A stretch of DNA of 47,096 nt. It comes from Muribaculaceae bacterium. Its GTDB lineage: Bacteria; Bacteroidota; Bacteroidia; Bacteroidales; Muribaculaceae. Made by a program: the position numbers and the translations under genes. Numbering within the stretch: position 1 is the first letter of the stretch; the number at the start of each line of letters is the position of its first letter. The stretch is from assembly GCA_017629835.1 (NCBI GenBank), contig JAGBWK010000009.1, forward strand, positions 1 to 47,096, read 5' to 3'. Below the pieces are notes generated by a model, which saw nothing but the letters and a program-made list of their open reading frames with translations, was not told the origin of the DNA and searched no databases. This document shows positions 35,501-44,428 of this stretch, one piece after another.

Positions 35501-36598
35501 ATGGCTGCCAATCGATTTGTCAGAAATTTTGTATTATTGCCGATGTCGAAGCTCTATGGTTTCGGCATGAGCGTTCGCGATTTGATGTTTCGTTGGAAGA
35601 TTTTGAAGCAGCGCAAATTTGACGTTCCAGTAATCTGTGTGGGCAATATCTGCGCAGGTGGAACAGGCAAAACTCCGCACACGGAGTATATCATCAAGCT
35701 GCTGAAGCATAATTATCATATTGGAATGGTGAGCCGCGGCTATAAGCGCACGACCAAAGGCTTTGTTTTGGCTACGAATCGCTCGACGCCGTTGGATATT
35801 GGGGATGAGCCATATCAAGTGTATCAAAAATTTGGGCGCGAAGTATCGGTTGCAGTGTGCGAAGACCGTTGCGAAGGGATTGAAAAATTACTTGAGATTG
35901 ACCCCAAAATAAATCTTATAGTGCTCGACGATGCATTCCAGCATCGCTATGTGCAGCCAACAATCTCGGTTGTATTGACCGAATTTAATAAGCCAGTTTA
36001 TCTTGATAAATTGCTGCCATTAGGTCGTTTGCGTGAATCGCCGAAGGCTATTTACCGTGCCGATATTGTGGTAGTGACAAAATGCCCCGACCGATTGAAT
36101 CCAATCGAGTATCGAATTCTGAAGAATAATCTGGATCTTTATCCATATCAGCATCTCTTCTTCTCGCGCTTCGACTATAAGGGGCTGCGACCAGTGTTCC
36201 CTGAGTCGGTGATTGAGGTGCCCGATTTGAACTGGTATTCCAGTCAAGACACATTGCTGCTCGTGTCGGGCGTAGCCAATCCGCGTCCGCTTGTGAGCCG
36301 CTTGAAAACCTACGGAGCTAAAGTTAGGGTGAAGATATTCCCTGATCATCACAACTTTACGCGTAAGGACCTCGATGTGATAGTAGCGCGCTTCAATGAA
36401 ATTCAAGCTCGCAACAAGATAATAATCACTACGGAAAAGGATGCTGTGAGAATGGCAAATAATCCTTATTTCCCTGAGGAATTGAAGAGCAAGATATTCT
36501 ATCAGCCGATTGAAGTAGAGTTTGATGCATACACTGAGGGCAACTTCGATTATGTATTGAAGAAAATGATTGTTGAGCGAACAAATGCTCAATCGTAG
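35501..36598 (+). CDS. lpxK: Tetraacyldisaccharide 4'-kinase
   Basis: A 365-residue inner-membrane-associated kinase that phosphorylates the lipid A disaccharide at the 4' position. The P-loop lies in GNICAGGTGKTPHTEY (about 49-64), with SRGYKR following and LIVLDDAFQHRYV holding the conserved D-D-x-F-Q-H motif. An N-terminal hydrophobic helix is expected to sit at the membrane face. It leads a plus-strand group with purine nucleoside phosphorylase and thiL; the next start codon is 58 bases downstream. Confidence 0.96.
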   Translation: MAANRFVRNFVLLPMSKLYGFGMSVRDLMFRWKILKQRKFDVPVICVGNICAGGTGKTPHTEYIIKLLKHNYHIGMVSRGYKRTTKGFVLATNRSTPLDIGDEPYQVYQKFGREVSVAVCEDRCEGIEKLLEIDPKINLIVLDDAFQHRYVQPTISVVLTEFNKPVYLDKLLPLGRLRESPKAIYRADIVVVTKCPDRLNPIEYRILKNNLDLYPYQHLFFSRFDYKGLRPVFPESVIEVPDLNWYSSQDTLLLVSGVANPRPLVSRLKTYGAKVRVKIFPDHHNFTRKDLDVIVARFNEIQARNKIIITTEKDAVRMANNPYFPEELKSKIFYQPIEVEFDAYTEGNFDYVLKKMIVERTNAQS

Positions 36599-36656
36599 TT
36601 ATTATACTATTTTACGACTGCCAAAAACGAAAAATATAAAACAAAATATAACCACT

Positions 36657-37472
36657 ATGTTAGAAAGAATTCAACAAACAGCTGACTATTTGCGTACCAG
36701 AGTGGCGGATATGCCTAAAATTGCTATCATTCTCGGAACTGGTCTTGGTGGACTAAAGAATCATCTTGAAGATGCAATGGTCATTCCTTATACAGAAATT
36801 CCAAATTTCCCTGTATCAACCGTCGAAGGCCACAGTGGTAACCTTATTTTTGGAACACTTGCAGGTAAGCGTGTAATCGCTATGCAGGGTCGATTCCACT
36901 ATTATGAGGGCTACAATATGAAGGAAGTTACCTTCCCCGTCAGAGTGTTCAAAGCTCTCGGAGTGGAAACACTTTTTGTGTCGAATGCATCGGGTGGTAT
37001 GAATAAGGAATTCCAAGTTGGAGATGTGATGACAATCACCGACCATATCAACTTGTTCCCCGAAAGTCCGCTTCGTGGTAAGAACTACAATGAGCTCGGC
37101 CCACGTTTCCCAGCTATGACTGAGGCGTATAGCAAACGAATGATTAAACTCGCCGACGAAATTGCTGCCGAAAAGGGCATCCGTTTGATGCACGGCGTGT
37201 ATGTAGGTGTGTCGGGTCCAACATTCGAAACACCAGCAGAATATGAATTCTTCCGCGTGATTGGTGGCGATGCTGTAGGTATGTCGACAGTGCCCGAAGT
37301 GATAGTTGCAAACCACGCATCAATGGAAGTGTTTGGTATTTCGGTAATTACCGACCTTGGCGGAAAAGATATTACAGAAGTTCCTACACACGAAGAGGTG
37401 CAGCGCGCAGCACAAAAGGCTGAGCCTAAGATGTGCGAAATCATCAAAGGTCTCGTAGCTAAAGGTTGCTAA
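36657..37472 (+). CDS. Purine nucleoside phosphorylase
   Basis: A 271-residue enzyme cleaving purine nucleosides with phosphate. The start at 36657 (MLERIQQTADYL) was chosen: an upstream in-frame start at 36570 would overlap lpxK and adds 29 residues that do not fit the family. Signatures are ILGTGLGGL, GRFHYYEGY, FVSNASGGMN and GPTFETPAEYEFFRVIGGDA with the purine-binding Glu, then VGMSTVPEVI. These mark the trimeric (PNP/MTAP) class. It is part of nucleoside salvage. Confidence 0.95.
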   Translation: MLERIQQTADYLRTRVADMPKIAIILGTGLGGLKNHLEDAMVIPYTEIPNFPVSTVEGHSGNLIFGTLAGKRVIAMQGRFHYYEGYNMKEVTFPVRVFKALGVETLFVSNASGGMNKEFQVGDVMTITDHINLFPESPLRGKNYNELGPRFPAMTEAYSKRMIKLADEIAAEKGIRLMHGVYVGVSGPTFETPAEYEFFRVIGGDAVGMSTVPEVIVANHASMEVFGISVITDLGGKDITEVPTHEEVQRAAQKAEPKMCEIIKGLVAKGC

Positions 37473-37524
37473 ATTATTATAAGGTGTTTCGTTATTGAAT
37501 CACTTTAAGATTTATCAAAAATAT

Positions 37525-38568
37525 ATGTCAGAAACTGAAATTTCAACAATCGGAGAGTTTGGACTCATCGATCGTTTGACTAAAGATATTGAGTTGAAAA
37601 ATAGCTCGTCGTTGCGAGGCGTAGGCGATGATTGCGCCGTGATGCGCTATCCCGACAACGACGTGTTGGTCAGCACCGACCTGCTTGTTGAGGGTGTACA
37701 CTTCGACCTTACTTATGTGCCACTCAAGCATTTGGGGTATAAGTCGGCCGTAGTGAATTTTTCGGATATTTATGCAATGAACGGCACTCCACGTCAGATT
37801 GTAGTGTCGCTCGGCATTTCGAAACGATTCACGGTAGAACATATCGAAGAGCTGTATAGCGGCTTGCGCTTGGCTTGTGAGGTTTATGGCGTCGACTTGG
37901 TAGGAGGCGACACAACATCGTCGCATTCTGGTCTTGTGATTTCGATTACATGTATCGGAGATGCTTCAGCTGACAAGATAGTGTATCGCAACGGAGCAAA
38001 AGATACCGACCTAATATGCGTTTCGGGCGACCTCGGAGCAGCGTATATGGGCTTGCAGGTGCTTGAACGCGAGAAGATTGCCTCGGCAGGACAGCGCGAC
38101 TTTACGCCTGACTTTGCTGGCAAGGAATATTTGGTTGAGCGACAGTTGAAGCCTGAAGCGCGCAAGGATATCATCGCCGAACTCGACAAAGCTGGCATTG
38201 TGCCTACTTCAATGATGGACGTTTCCGATGGGCTTTCGTCTGAATTGCTACATATTTGCCGCCAAAGCAAAGTAGGCTGCCGAGTTTATGAGGACCGCAT
38301 TCCTATCGACTATCAGACTGCAGTAATGGCTGAAGAGTTGAATATGAACCTTGTAACTGCCGCAATGAATGGCGGTGAGGACTATGAACTGCTGTTCACA
38401 GTGCCGCTCCATTACCACGATAAAGTCAGCCAGTTGCCTGGCGTTAAGGTTATTGGACATATCACTAAGGAGAGCCTTGGATGTGCAATGATTACACGTG
38501 ATGGTGGCGAAATGACAATCGTAGCTCAGGGGTGGAATCATATGAAGCCAGAGGAGTCGGAATCATAA
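37525..38568 (+). CDS. thiL: Thiamine-monophosphate kinase
   Basis: A 347-residue cytoplasmic enzyme that makes thiamine diphosphate from thiamine monophosphate and ATP. The ATG at 37525 was preferred to an in-frame TTG at 37495 because the family N-terminus is M-x-E-x-x-I-S-x-I-G-E-F-G-L-I. Motifs include GVGDDCAVM with the Mg-binding Asp pair, STDLLVEGVHFD, GGDTTSS, and MMDVSDGLSSEL. It is 52 bases after the phosphorylase gene. No other thiamine genes adjoin it. Confidence 0.95.
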   Translation: MSETEISTIGEFGLIDRLTKDIELKNSSSLRGVGDDCAVMRYPDNDVLVSTDLLVEGVHFDLTYVPLKHLGYKSAVVNFSDIYAMNGTPRQIVVSLGISKRFTVEHIEELYSGLRLACEVYGVDLVGGDTTSSHSGLVISITCIGDASADKIVYRNGAKDTDLICVSGDLGAAYMGLQVLEREKIASAGQRDFTPDFAGKEYLVERQLKPEARKDIIAELDKAGIVPTSMMDVSDGLSSELLHICRQSKVGCRVYEDRIPIDYQTAVMAEELNMNLVTAAMNGGEDYELLFTVPLHYHDKVSQLPGVKVIGHITKESLGCAMITRDGGEMTIVAQGWNHMKPEESES

Positions 38569-38646
38569 CAAGAGTTGAGAACGGCTTTCCAACGTGGCGT
38601 GAGCTTGATTTTGCTCTGAAATTTAGTCAGATTGCAAATAAATTGC

Positions 38647-38654
38647 TAACTTTG
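38647..38654 (+). promoter_or_regulatory. Probable -7 box for nusB
   Basis: TAACTTTG is an exact -7 match. The -33 region reads TTTAG at roughly the right distance. The leader would be about 150 bases. Confidence 0.45.
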
Positions 38655-38760
38655 CAGTCGGAAAAGAAAGCTTTTTCGCAGTAGCCTTAGCTTTGAAATT
38701 GATTTGTTGACGAACGTAGATTCTATCAAGAAGTCGATGACAGAAGAGGGCAACTGCCGA

Positions 38761-38783
38761 GCGATGCACCGAAAGAGCATCGC
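38761..38783 (+). other. Hairpin in the nusB leader
   Basis: GCGATGC (38761-38767) pairs with GCATCGC (38777-38783) around a 9-base loop, 27 bases before the nusB ATG. It could influence translation or bind a factor; no role is shown. Confidence 0.55.
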
Positions 38784-38810
38784 GCAACAAAATAAGTAAG
38801 TTTGAGAATC

Positions 38811-40268
38811 ATGATAAATCGCATTTTAATCAGAATCAAGGTAGTGCAGATGCTATATAGCTACCTGCTGACACGTAGCGAATTTCGTATCCTACCCCCA
38901 GCGGAAAGGAATACACGCGATGCACGTTATGCCTACAAAGTCTATTTACAAACATTATTATTGATACTCAAACTGACGGGCCAGAAGCTTGGCGCTTTTG
39001 ACGTTGATGTTGTAACCTCAGGCCCCTCAGCACTCAAGGCTTTAGCCAAAGGTGACATAGCTGGTGCGTTGGCTGTGAATGGCGACTTGCGCGAGGCAGT
39101 TGTGAAACATGAAGTTTCGATTCAAGACTTTGCCCACATTCTCCAATATCTTGTTGATGAAATAGCTGAATCGGCTATCTATAAGGAATTTTCTCGCAAG
39201 CGTAAACGTGAAATCAACGATGAAGTCGACGTTTGGGCTGTAGTGATTGAAACTATTTTTGCACGCGACGACCGATTCAAAGATGCATGCCGCCGTAGCG
39301 ATGAATTTACAATCGCAGGTTTCAATCGCGGTCTTGAAATGGCGATAGCTACAATCAAAGACTATAGCGACATTAAAGCAACTCTCTTCAATGCACGTCG
39401 TTCGCTTTCAGCATCGCTTGAGGAGTCGTATCGCTTGTATGTGGCTCTTATGGCGCTGCCAATCGAAATCACACGTTTGCGTCGAGAACAGCTCGAAACG
39501 GCTCGCGATAAGTATCTTCCAACAGCCGATGATCTCAATCCAAATCTGAAATTCATTGATAATAAGTTTGTTGAAGCTCTCTGTGATGAATCATTGGAGA
39601 AGGAATTCTCAACAGCTGCTATCAAGGAACAAACCGACTATTATCTCGTCAAGAAATTGCTCGACGATATTCTTGCTTCGCAAATCTACCAAGATTATAT
39701 GGAGTCGAAGGAGTCGAGCCTTGAGCAGGATTGCGAGTTTTGGCGCAATGTGATGAAAGACATCATATTCAATTGCGATGAACTCAGCGAAACGCTTGAA
39801 AATAAGTCGATATTCTGGAACGATGACCTCAATATAGTCGGTCAGTTTGTGCTTAAAACAATTCGACGTGCAGCCTCAGCCAAAGAAGGTGAGGTAGCAG
39901 TGAAATTGATGCCGATGTTCAAGGATGAAGAGGATGCAGAATTTGGCGAACGCCTGTTTGTTAGTGCAGTTGACCATTACAAGGAATATCGCTCGATAAT
40001 CGACCGCTTTATCAACAAAGCACAATGGGACACCGAACGCATAGCGATGATGGATATCGTTGTAATGGTTGTTGCTATTACTGAGATTATGGACTTCCCA
40101 TTGATTCCAATACCAGTGTCGTTCAATGAATATATCGAGATAGCTAATTACTATAGCACGCCACGAAGCGGACAATTCATTAATGGCACACTCTATTCAG
40201 TAATAAATTACTTGAAAGATGAGGGCCGACTCCACAAATCGTTGGACGGTAAGCACAAAGCTGAATAA
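38811..40268 (+). CDS. nusB: NusB, enlarged by an internal duplication
   Basis: A 485-residue protein whose C-terminal domain (about 376-472) is NusB: WDTERIAMMDIVVMVVAITE, then FNEYIEIANYYSTPRSGQFI with the family's Y-S-T-x-x-S-x-x-F-I-N-G ending. NusB works with NusE in rRNA antitermination. The N-terminus MINRILIRIKVVQMLYSYL is also typical. Bacteroidetes NusB proteins I know of are near 300 residues; here about 170 more lie between residues 25 and 195. That insert resembles residues 200-370: SAIYKEF...VDVWAVVIETIF aligns with SQIYQDY...CEFWRNVMKDIIF at an offset of 165-170. The ATG at 38811 was chosen over an in-frame TTG at 38802. The gene begins the conserved nusB-yajC-ybbR-coaE order. 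Confidence 0.92.
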   Translation: MINRILIRIKVVQMLYSYLLTRSEFRILPPAERNTRDARYAYKVYLQTLLLILKLTGQKLGAFDVDVVTSGPSALKALAKGDIAGALAVNGDLREAVVKHEVSIQDFAHILQYLVDEIAESAIYKEFSRKRKREINDEVDVWAVVIETIFARDDRFKDACRRSDEFTIAGFNRGLEMAIATIKDYSDIKATLFNARRSLSASLEESYRLYVALMALPIEITRLRREQLETARDKYLPTADDLNPNLKFIDNKFVEALCDESLEKEFSTAAIKEQTDYYLVKKLLDDILASQIYQDYMESKESSLEQDCEFWRNVMKDIIFNCDELSETLENKSIFWNDDLNIVGQFVLKTIRRAASAKEGEVAVKLMPMFKDEEDAEFGERLFVSAVDHYKEYRSIIDRFINKAQWDTERIAMMDIVVMVVAITEIMDFPLIPIPVSFNEYIEIANYYSTPRSGQFINGTLYSVINYLKDEGRLHKSLDGKHKAE

Positions 40269-40360
40269 TTATTCGCTGACAGGCTCTAATTTGGGTTCTT
40301 GAAAATTCTCTATCCGATAAGAATTATATAGAAATTAATAACTTCAATAAATAGATAATT

Positions 40361-40750
40361 ATGTTAACATCACTTATTTCGCTTTTCATTCAAAGTGCAG
40401 ACGCAACTGCTCAAGCTACATCAGCTGCAGCTGACGCTACATCGGCAGCTCCTGCTTCAGGTTTTGCTCAGTATCAAGGCATTATCATGATTGTATTGAT
40501 GATTGCTATATTCTACTTCTTGCTTATCCGTCCTCAGCAGAAAAAGCAGAAAGAAATCCGCAAAATGCGTGAAGCACTCAGCGAAGGCGACCAAGTAATT
40601 ACCGCTGGTGGTATCTATGGCAAGATTGCTTCTGTAAAGGATAACTATTTCTTGATTTCAGTAAGCGACGGTGTGAAAATCAAAGTTGCTAAAGATTCAG
40701 TTTACGTATCACCTGAAGATGCGCAGGCTGCTCAACAGCAAGGCAAATAA
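40361..40750 (+). CDS. yajC: Preprotein translocase subunit YajC
   Basis: A 129-residue inner-membrane protein that associates with SecDF. An Ala/Thr-rich N-terminus precedes a single helix (about 39-56) and the diagnostic RPQQKKQKE just inside the membrane. A small cytoplasmic domain follows with GDQVITAGGIYGKI. It sits 92 bases after nusB, in the gene order common in the phylum. Confidence 0.95.
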   Translation: MLTSLISLFIQSADATAQATSAAADATSAAPASGFAQYQGIIMIVLMIAIFYFLLIRPQQKKQKEIRKMREALSEGDQVITAGGIYGKIASVKDNYFLISVSDGVKIKVAKDSVYVSPEDAQAAQQQGK

Positions 40751-40777
40751 TTACATCTATAATTAGGAAACTATAAG

Positions 40778-40807
40778 TGGCATTGAATTCCGATGAGTTC
40801 AATGCCA
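40778..40807. other. Stem-loop between yajC and ybbR
   Basis: TGGCATTGAA (40778-40787) pairs perfectly with TTCAATGCCA (40798-40807) around a 10-base loop. No U-tract follows, so it is more likely an attenuator or an RNA processing or stability element than a full terminator. Confidence 0.65.
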
Positions 40808-40832
40808 TAGCGATATAATACAACTTAACGCT

Positions 40833-41798
40833 ATGATAAAGAGAATAGGTCAGAAATTTGAGAATATCCGCGCGACATCACGCGGACGCAACATTCTGAC
40901 TTATTTTGTTTTCGTATTGATAGCCGCATCCTTTTGGGTTTTGACGATGCTCAACGATGAGGTGCAACGAAATTATATTGTACCTATTGAGTTTACTAAT
41001 ATGCCCGAAAATGTCACCCTTTTGCATCAAGGCGACGTTACGGCAAGTGTCATAGTGCGCAATAAAGGTCGCTCGCTTGTGAGATACGATTGGGGTATAA
41101 GCCCTACGCTTCGACTGAATTTCGCCGATTTCAAGAGTGCGGATAACAATAAGTTGGAGATAAGTGAGCAGTTGTTGCTTAACTTGTTGCGCAATCGCTT
41201 CGGCAGTACGAGCGAAATTGTGTCGGTTCGCCCCGACTCTATAGTAGTGAACTACACAACGCGCCCAGGCGATAAGCTCCCAGTGGTGGTTAATGTCGAT
41301 GCATTGTCTGCACCGCAATATATCGTTCATGGGGCATTGGGGCTCAGCAGCGACTCAGTGACAGTATATTCTCGCAAAGGTCTCCCTTCAAGAATAATTT
41401 CTATCAATACGGAGAAAATATCGCTGCGTGGCTTGACCGATTCAACAACAATTGAGGTGCCGCTCGAAGCTCCAGCTGGAGCGTTGGTTGTACCTCCGAC
41501 AATAAAGGTTACAATCCCTGTTCAACCTCTGATATCGAAGAAGCGGACGGTGCCAGTTAAAGCTCGCAATGTGCCATACGGCTCTAAAATGTTGATTTTT
41601 CCACCGAATGTCGAAGTTAGCTATCTGCTCCCTATGAATATGTATAACGATGACTATGAGGCGCCAACAGCGTCGGTTGATTATCGCGATACTCATTCAG
41701 GTGAAAACAAAGTTCCAGTCACTGTTGGCAATATCCCCGATTTCTATCGGGGTGTGTCGGTTAATCATACAGAGGTAGAGTATATCATTGAGCATTAA
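40833..41798 (+). CDS. YbbR-domain protein
   Basis: A 321-residue protein with one N-terminal helix (about 20-40, ILTYFVFVLIAASFWVLTML) and a large exported part. The exported part holds YbbR-like beta repeats (for example LPVVVNVDALSAPQYIVHGA and KKRTVPVKARNVPYGSKML). YbbR/CdaR proteins bind and regulate diadenylate cyclases in some phyla; no cyclase gene is near here. It belongs to the nusB-yajC-ybbR-coaE cluster, between yajC (82 bases) and coaE (55 bases). Confidence 0.87.
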   Translation: MIKRIGQKFENIRATSRGRNILTYFVFVLIAASFWVLTMLNDEVQRNYIVPIEFTNMPENVTLLHQGDVTASVIVRNKGRSLVRYDWGISPTLRLNFADFKSADNNKLEISEQLLLNLLRNRFGSTSEIVSVRPDSIVVNYTTRPGDKLPVVVNVDALSAPQYIVHGALGLSSDSVTVYSRKGLPSRIISINTEKISLRGLTDSTTIEVPLEAPAGALVVPPTIKVTIPVQPLISKKRTVPVKARNVPYGSKMLIFPPNVEVSYLLPMNMYNDDYEAPTASVDYRDTHSGENKVPVTVGNIPDFYRGVSVNHTEVEYIIEH

Positions 41799-41853
41799 CG
41801 GCTTCGGCAACGGATGTTTCGATGCAAATTCGCCACAGTTAAATCATAGAATT

Positions 41854-42432
41854 ATGCTGATAGCTATATCAGGTGGAATCGGAAGCGGGAAGTCGGTAGT
41901 GGCTCGTATGCTACGCACTATGGGCTACCTCGTTTACGACTGCGATGTCGAGGCTAAAAGGCTAATGGATAGCTCGCCAGCTATTAAATTGTGTATAGCT
42001 AATGAGATTTCAGCTGATGCGATAGCTGCTAATGGTAGCATCGACCGACAGCAACTTTCTGCTATTGTTTTCTCTGATAAAGCGAAACTTGAGTTGCTCA
42101 ACTCGATTGTTCACGGAGCTGTTAAGGATGATTTGACAGAATGGTCGGCGCGAAATGCTACGCACAGCCCTCTGTTTGTTGAGACAGCTATTCTTTATCA
42201 AAGCGGACTCGATAAATTGGTTGATAGAGTGATTGAGGTTGTCGCAAACGATGCTGTAAGAATTGAACGTGTGTGCCACCGCAATTCAATGTCGGAAGCA
42301 GAAGTTCTGAAACGAATAGAATCGCAGCGCATTGATGTTAAAAATCCACATCCGAATGTGGACACGATTGACAATAATGGCAGTGAAGCAGTGTTGCCCC
42401 AATTGCTCGATTTTTTGAAATCGATTGAATAA
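41854..42432 (+). CDS. coaE: Dephospho-CoA kinase
   Basis: A 192-residue enzyme, the last step of coenzyme A synthesis. The P-loop ISGGIGSGKS (5-14) is followed by MLRTMGYLVYDCDVEAKRLM with the conserved Asp. P-L-F-V-E-T-A-I-L-Y-Q-S-G-L forms the substrate-binding block, and LKRIESQ is near the C-terminus. The ATG at 41854 was chosen; an in-frame TTG at 41788 would overlap ybbR and add 22 unlikely residues. Confidence 0.95.
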   Translation: MLIAISGGIGSGKSVVARMLRTMGYLVYDCDVEAKRLMDSSPAIKLCIANEISADAIAANGSIDRQQLSAIVFSDKAKLELLNSIVHGAVKDDLTEWSARNATHSPLFVETAILYQSGLDKLVDRVIEVVANDAVRIERVCHRNSMSEAEVLKRIESQRIDVKNPHPNVDTIDNNGSEAVLPQLLDFLKSIE

Positions 42433-42468
42433 ATGTAAAAGCGAATATAGCCCCCAAATAATATAAAA

Positions 42469-43878
42469 ATGTCACGTAAACGCAAAGAATTACCTCTGCT
42501 CCAAAATATAGAAATCACCGATGTTGCAGCTGAAGGCAATGCAATAGCACGTGTCGACCAGCTCGTGGTGTTTATCCCTTATGGCGCGCCCGGCGACGTT
42601 GCCGACATCAAGATTGACCGCAAGAAACATTCCTACGCTGAGGCGCACATCGAACGCCTTGTCGTTCCGAGTGAGATACGTGTCGAACCTCGATGCGAGC
42701 ATTTTGGCGTGTGTGGTGGTTGCCGTTGGCAGCATCTTCCATATGAATTTCAGATTGCAGCAAAGCAGCGACAAGTGCGCGATGCTCTCGACCGTATAGC
42801 TAAGGTTGAATATCCCGAAATATCTCCAATTTTGGGCTCGGAAAATATATATGGCTATCGCAACAAGATGGAATATACGTTTTCTAACAAATCGTGGCTT
42901 ACTTTCGAGCAGATGCGAAGCGGCGAGGAATTTCCCGACAGAGATGCCGCCGGATTCCATATATCGGGAGCGTTCGACAAGGTGCTCGACATCCGCAATT
43001 GCCACTTGCAGGATGATTTAGGCAACCGGATTCGTTTGTTTGTCAAGGAATTCTGCAAGACAAATGGCTATCCATTTTATGACTTGCGCAATCAGCAAGG
43101 ATTTATCCGCACGTTGATGATTCGTATTGCTTCGACTGGTCAGGTTATGGTGGTTGTAGTGGTAGGCGAGGATAATCCTGAGCGTGTGTCGGCGCTTATG
43201 AAAGCAATCGAGGAGAAATTCCCAGAAATCACATCGCTTCAATATGTTGTCAACCTCAAGGTTAACGACACGATAGCTGACCAAGAGGTTGTTCTTTGGT
43301 CAGGAATCCCATACATTGAAGAGGAAATGGAGGGCTTGAAATTTAGAGTAGGGCCAAAGTCATTCTATCAGACAAATTCACATCAAGCATACACATTATA
43401 TAAAGTAGCACGCGATTTCGCTGAATTGACTGGCGATGAGCTTGTGTACGACTTATATACTGGAACAGGTACAATTGCCAATTTCGTAAGCCGTAAAGCT
43501 TCGAAAGTGATTGGTATTGAATATGTTGAAGATGCTATTCGCGACGCTCGCATCAATAGCGAGGCTAATGGCATTTCAAATACAGAGTTTTTTGCAGGCG
43601 ACATGAAGGATGTGCTTACCGATGAATTCATCGCCCAATATGGTCGCCCTGATGTGATGATTGTTGACCCACCGCGCGCTGGAATGCATGGCGATGTAGT
43701 GGAGGTGATAATGAATGCGCGTCCGCGTCGTATTGTGTATGTAAGTTGCAATCCTGCAACTCAAGCACGCGATTTGCAGTTGCTCGACCCGTTGTATCGC
43801 ATCGATGCAGTTCAGCCTGTTGATATGTTCCCACATACTCATCATGTGGAAAACGTGGTAAAACTTACCCTTCGATAA
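42469..43878 (+). CDS. rlmD: RlmD-like 23S rRNA uracil-5 methyltransferase
   Basis: A 469-residue SAM-dependent RNA methyltransferase of the TrmA/RlmC/RlmD family. An N-terminal TRAM domain (about 5-65) is followed by Fe-S cysteines Cys76, Cys82 and Cys85 in RCEHFGVCGGC, plus Cys178. The Rossmann domain has DLYTGTGTIANF (329-340). Nucleophile Cys427 lies in VYVSCNPATQARDL, and the C-terminal FPHTHHVENV carries the catalytic Glu461. It should methylate 23S rRNA U1939, though paralogues with other targets (U747, tRNA U54) cannot be excluded. Its stop codon lies in a hairpin shared with the convergent CYTH gene. Confidence 0.93.
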   Translation: MSRKRKELPLLQNIEITDVAAEGNAIARVDQLVVFIPYGAPGDVADIKIDRKKHSYAEAHIERLVVPSEIRVEPRCEHFGVCGGCRWQHLPYEFQIAAKQRQVRDALDRIAKVEYPEISPILGSENIYGYRNKMEYTFSNKSWLTFEQMRSGEEFPDRDAAGFHISGAFDKVLDIRNCHLQDDLGNRIRLFVKEFCKTNGYPFYDLRNQQGFIRTLMIRIASTGQVMVVVVVGEDNPERVSALMKAIEEKFPEITSLQYVVNLKVNDTIADQEVVLWSGIPYIEEEMEGLKFRVGPKSFYQTNSHQAYTLYKVARDFAELTGDELVYDLYTGTGTIANFVSRKASKVIGIEYVEDAIRDARINSEANGISNTEFFAGDMKDVLTDEFIAQYGRPDVMIVDPPRAGMHGDVVEVIMNARPRRIVYVSCNPATQARDLQLLDPLYRIDAVQPVDMFPHTHHVENVVKLTLR

Positions 43879-43897
43879 TTGCTGTAGGCAATTATTG
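43873..43897. other. Hairpin spanning two convergent stop codons
   Basis: CGATAATTGC (43873-43882) pairs with GCAATTATTG (43888-43897), with one G-U pair and a 5-base loop. It includes the plus-strand TAA (43876-43878) and the minus-strand stop (43894-43892). It may end both transcripts in a 13-base intergenic gap. Confidence 0.65.
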
Positions 43898-44377
43898 TCG
43901 GTTGTTGACAGCAGACTTAGCTATCGATGAATTGTAGTAGCGAGCATCGGTAGTGACCTCTTTGCCGATAAATGGAGGTAGCTCGAATTGCTCGTCGGCG
44001 TGCTGTAGCTCTATCTCAGCCATTACAAGTGGAGTGCCGCACGATTCTGGGTCGTTTATGCCTATGAATTTGTCGATTTCCCAGCAGTGCCCCTCATAGG
44101 GGACGATGTAGCGGTATTTTTCAATTAGCAAACCTTCGTGGCATTGAAGCATTTCGTTGGCATCATCGATAGGTATTTCGTATTCCCATTCATTGCGTGA
44201 ACATCCGTCGGTGATACCTTTGATAGTGAGATATGCTTTATCGTCGAGTATGCGTATGCGAACAGTAGCGCGAGGCGATGCCGAAAGATAGCCTTGAACA
44301 ATGTGGTGACATTCGGTAGCCATTGCGATGAATGAATCGCTATTGACGAGGTATTTACGCTCTATTTCTTTGGCCAT
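43892..44377 (-). CDS. CYTH-domain protein
   Basis: A 161-residue cytoplasmic protein. MAKEIERKYLV contains the ExExK signature (E4-x-E6-x-K8) of the CYTH tunnel fold. Further hallmarks are TVRIRILDDKAYLTIKG and KYRYIVPYEGHCWEIDKF, then a terminal A-E-I-E-L segment. CYTH enzymes bind triphosphates with a divalent metal; bacterial ones include inorganic triphosphatases. The exact substrate here is not known. Convergent with rlmD and divergent from the DUF5686 gene. Confidence 0.9.
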   Translation of the reverse strand: MAKEIERKYLVNSDSFIAMATECHHIVQGYLSASPRATVRIRILDDKAYLTIKGITDGCSRNEWEYEIPIDDANEMLQCHEGLLIEKYRYIVPYEGHCWEIDKFIGINDPESCGTPLVMAEIELQHADEQFELPPFIGKEVTTDARYYNSSIAKSAVNNRQ

Positions 44378-44428
44378 TAATTAACAAATTATAATTAAAT
44401 GAATTAGCGGTTGCTCTGAAAAAAGTGG

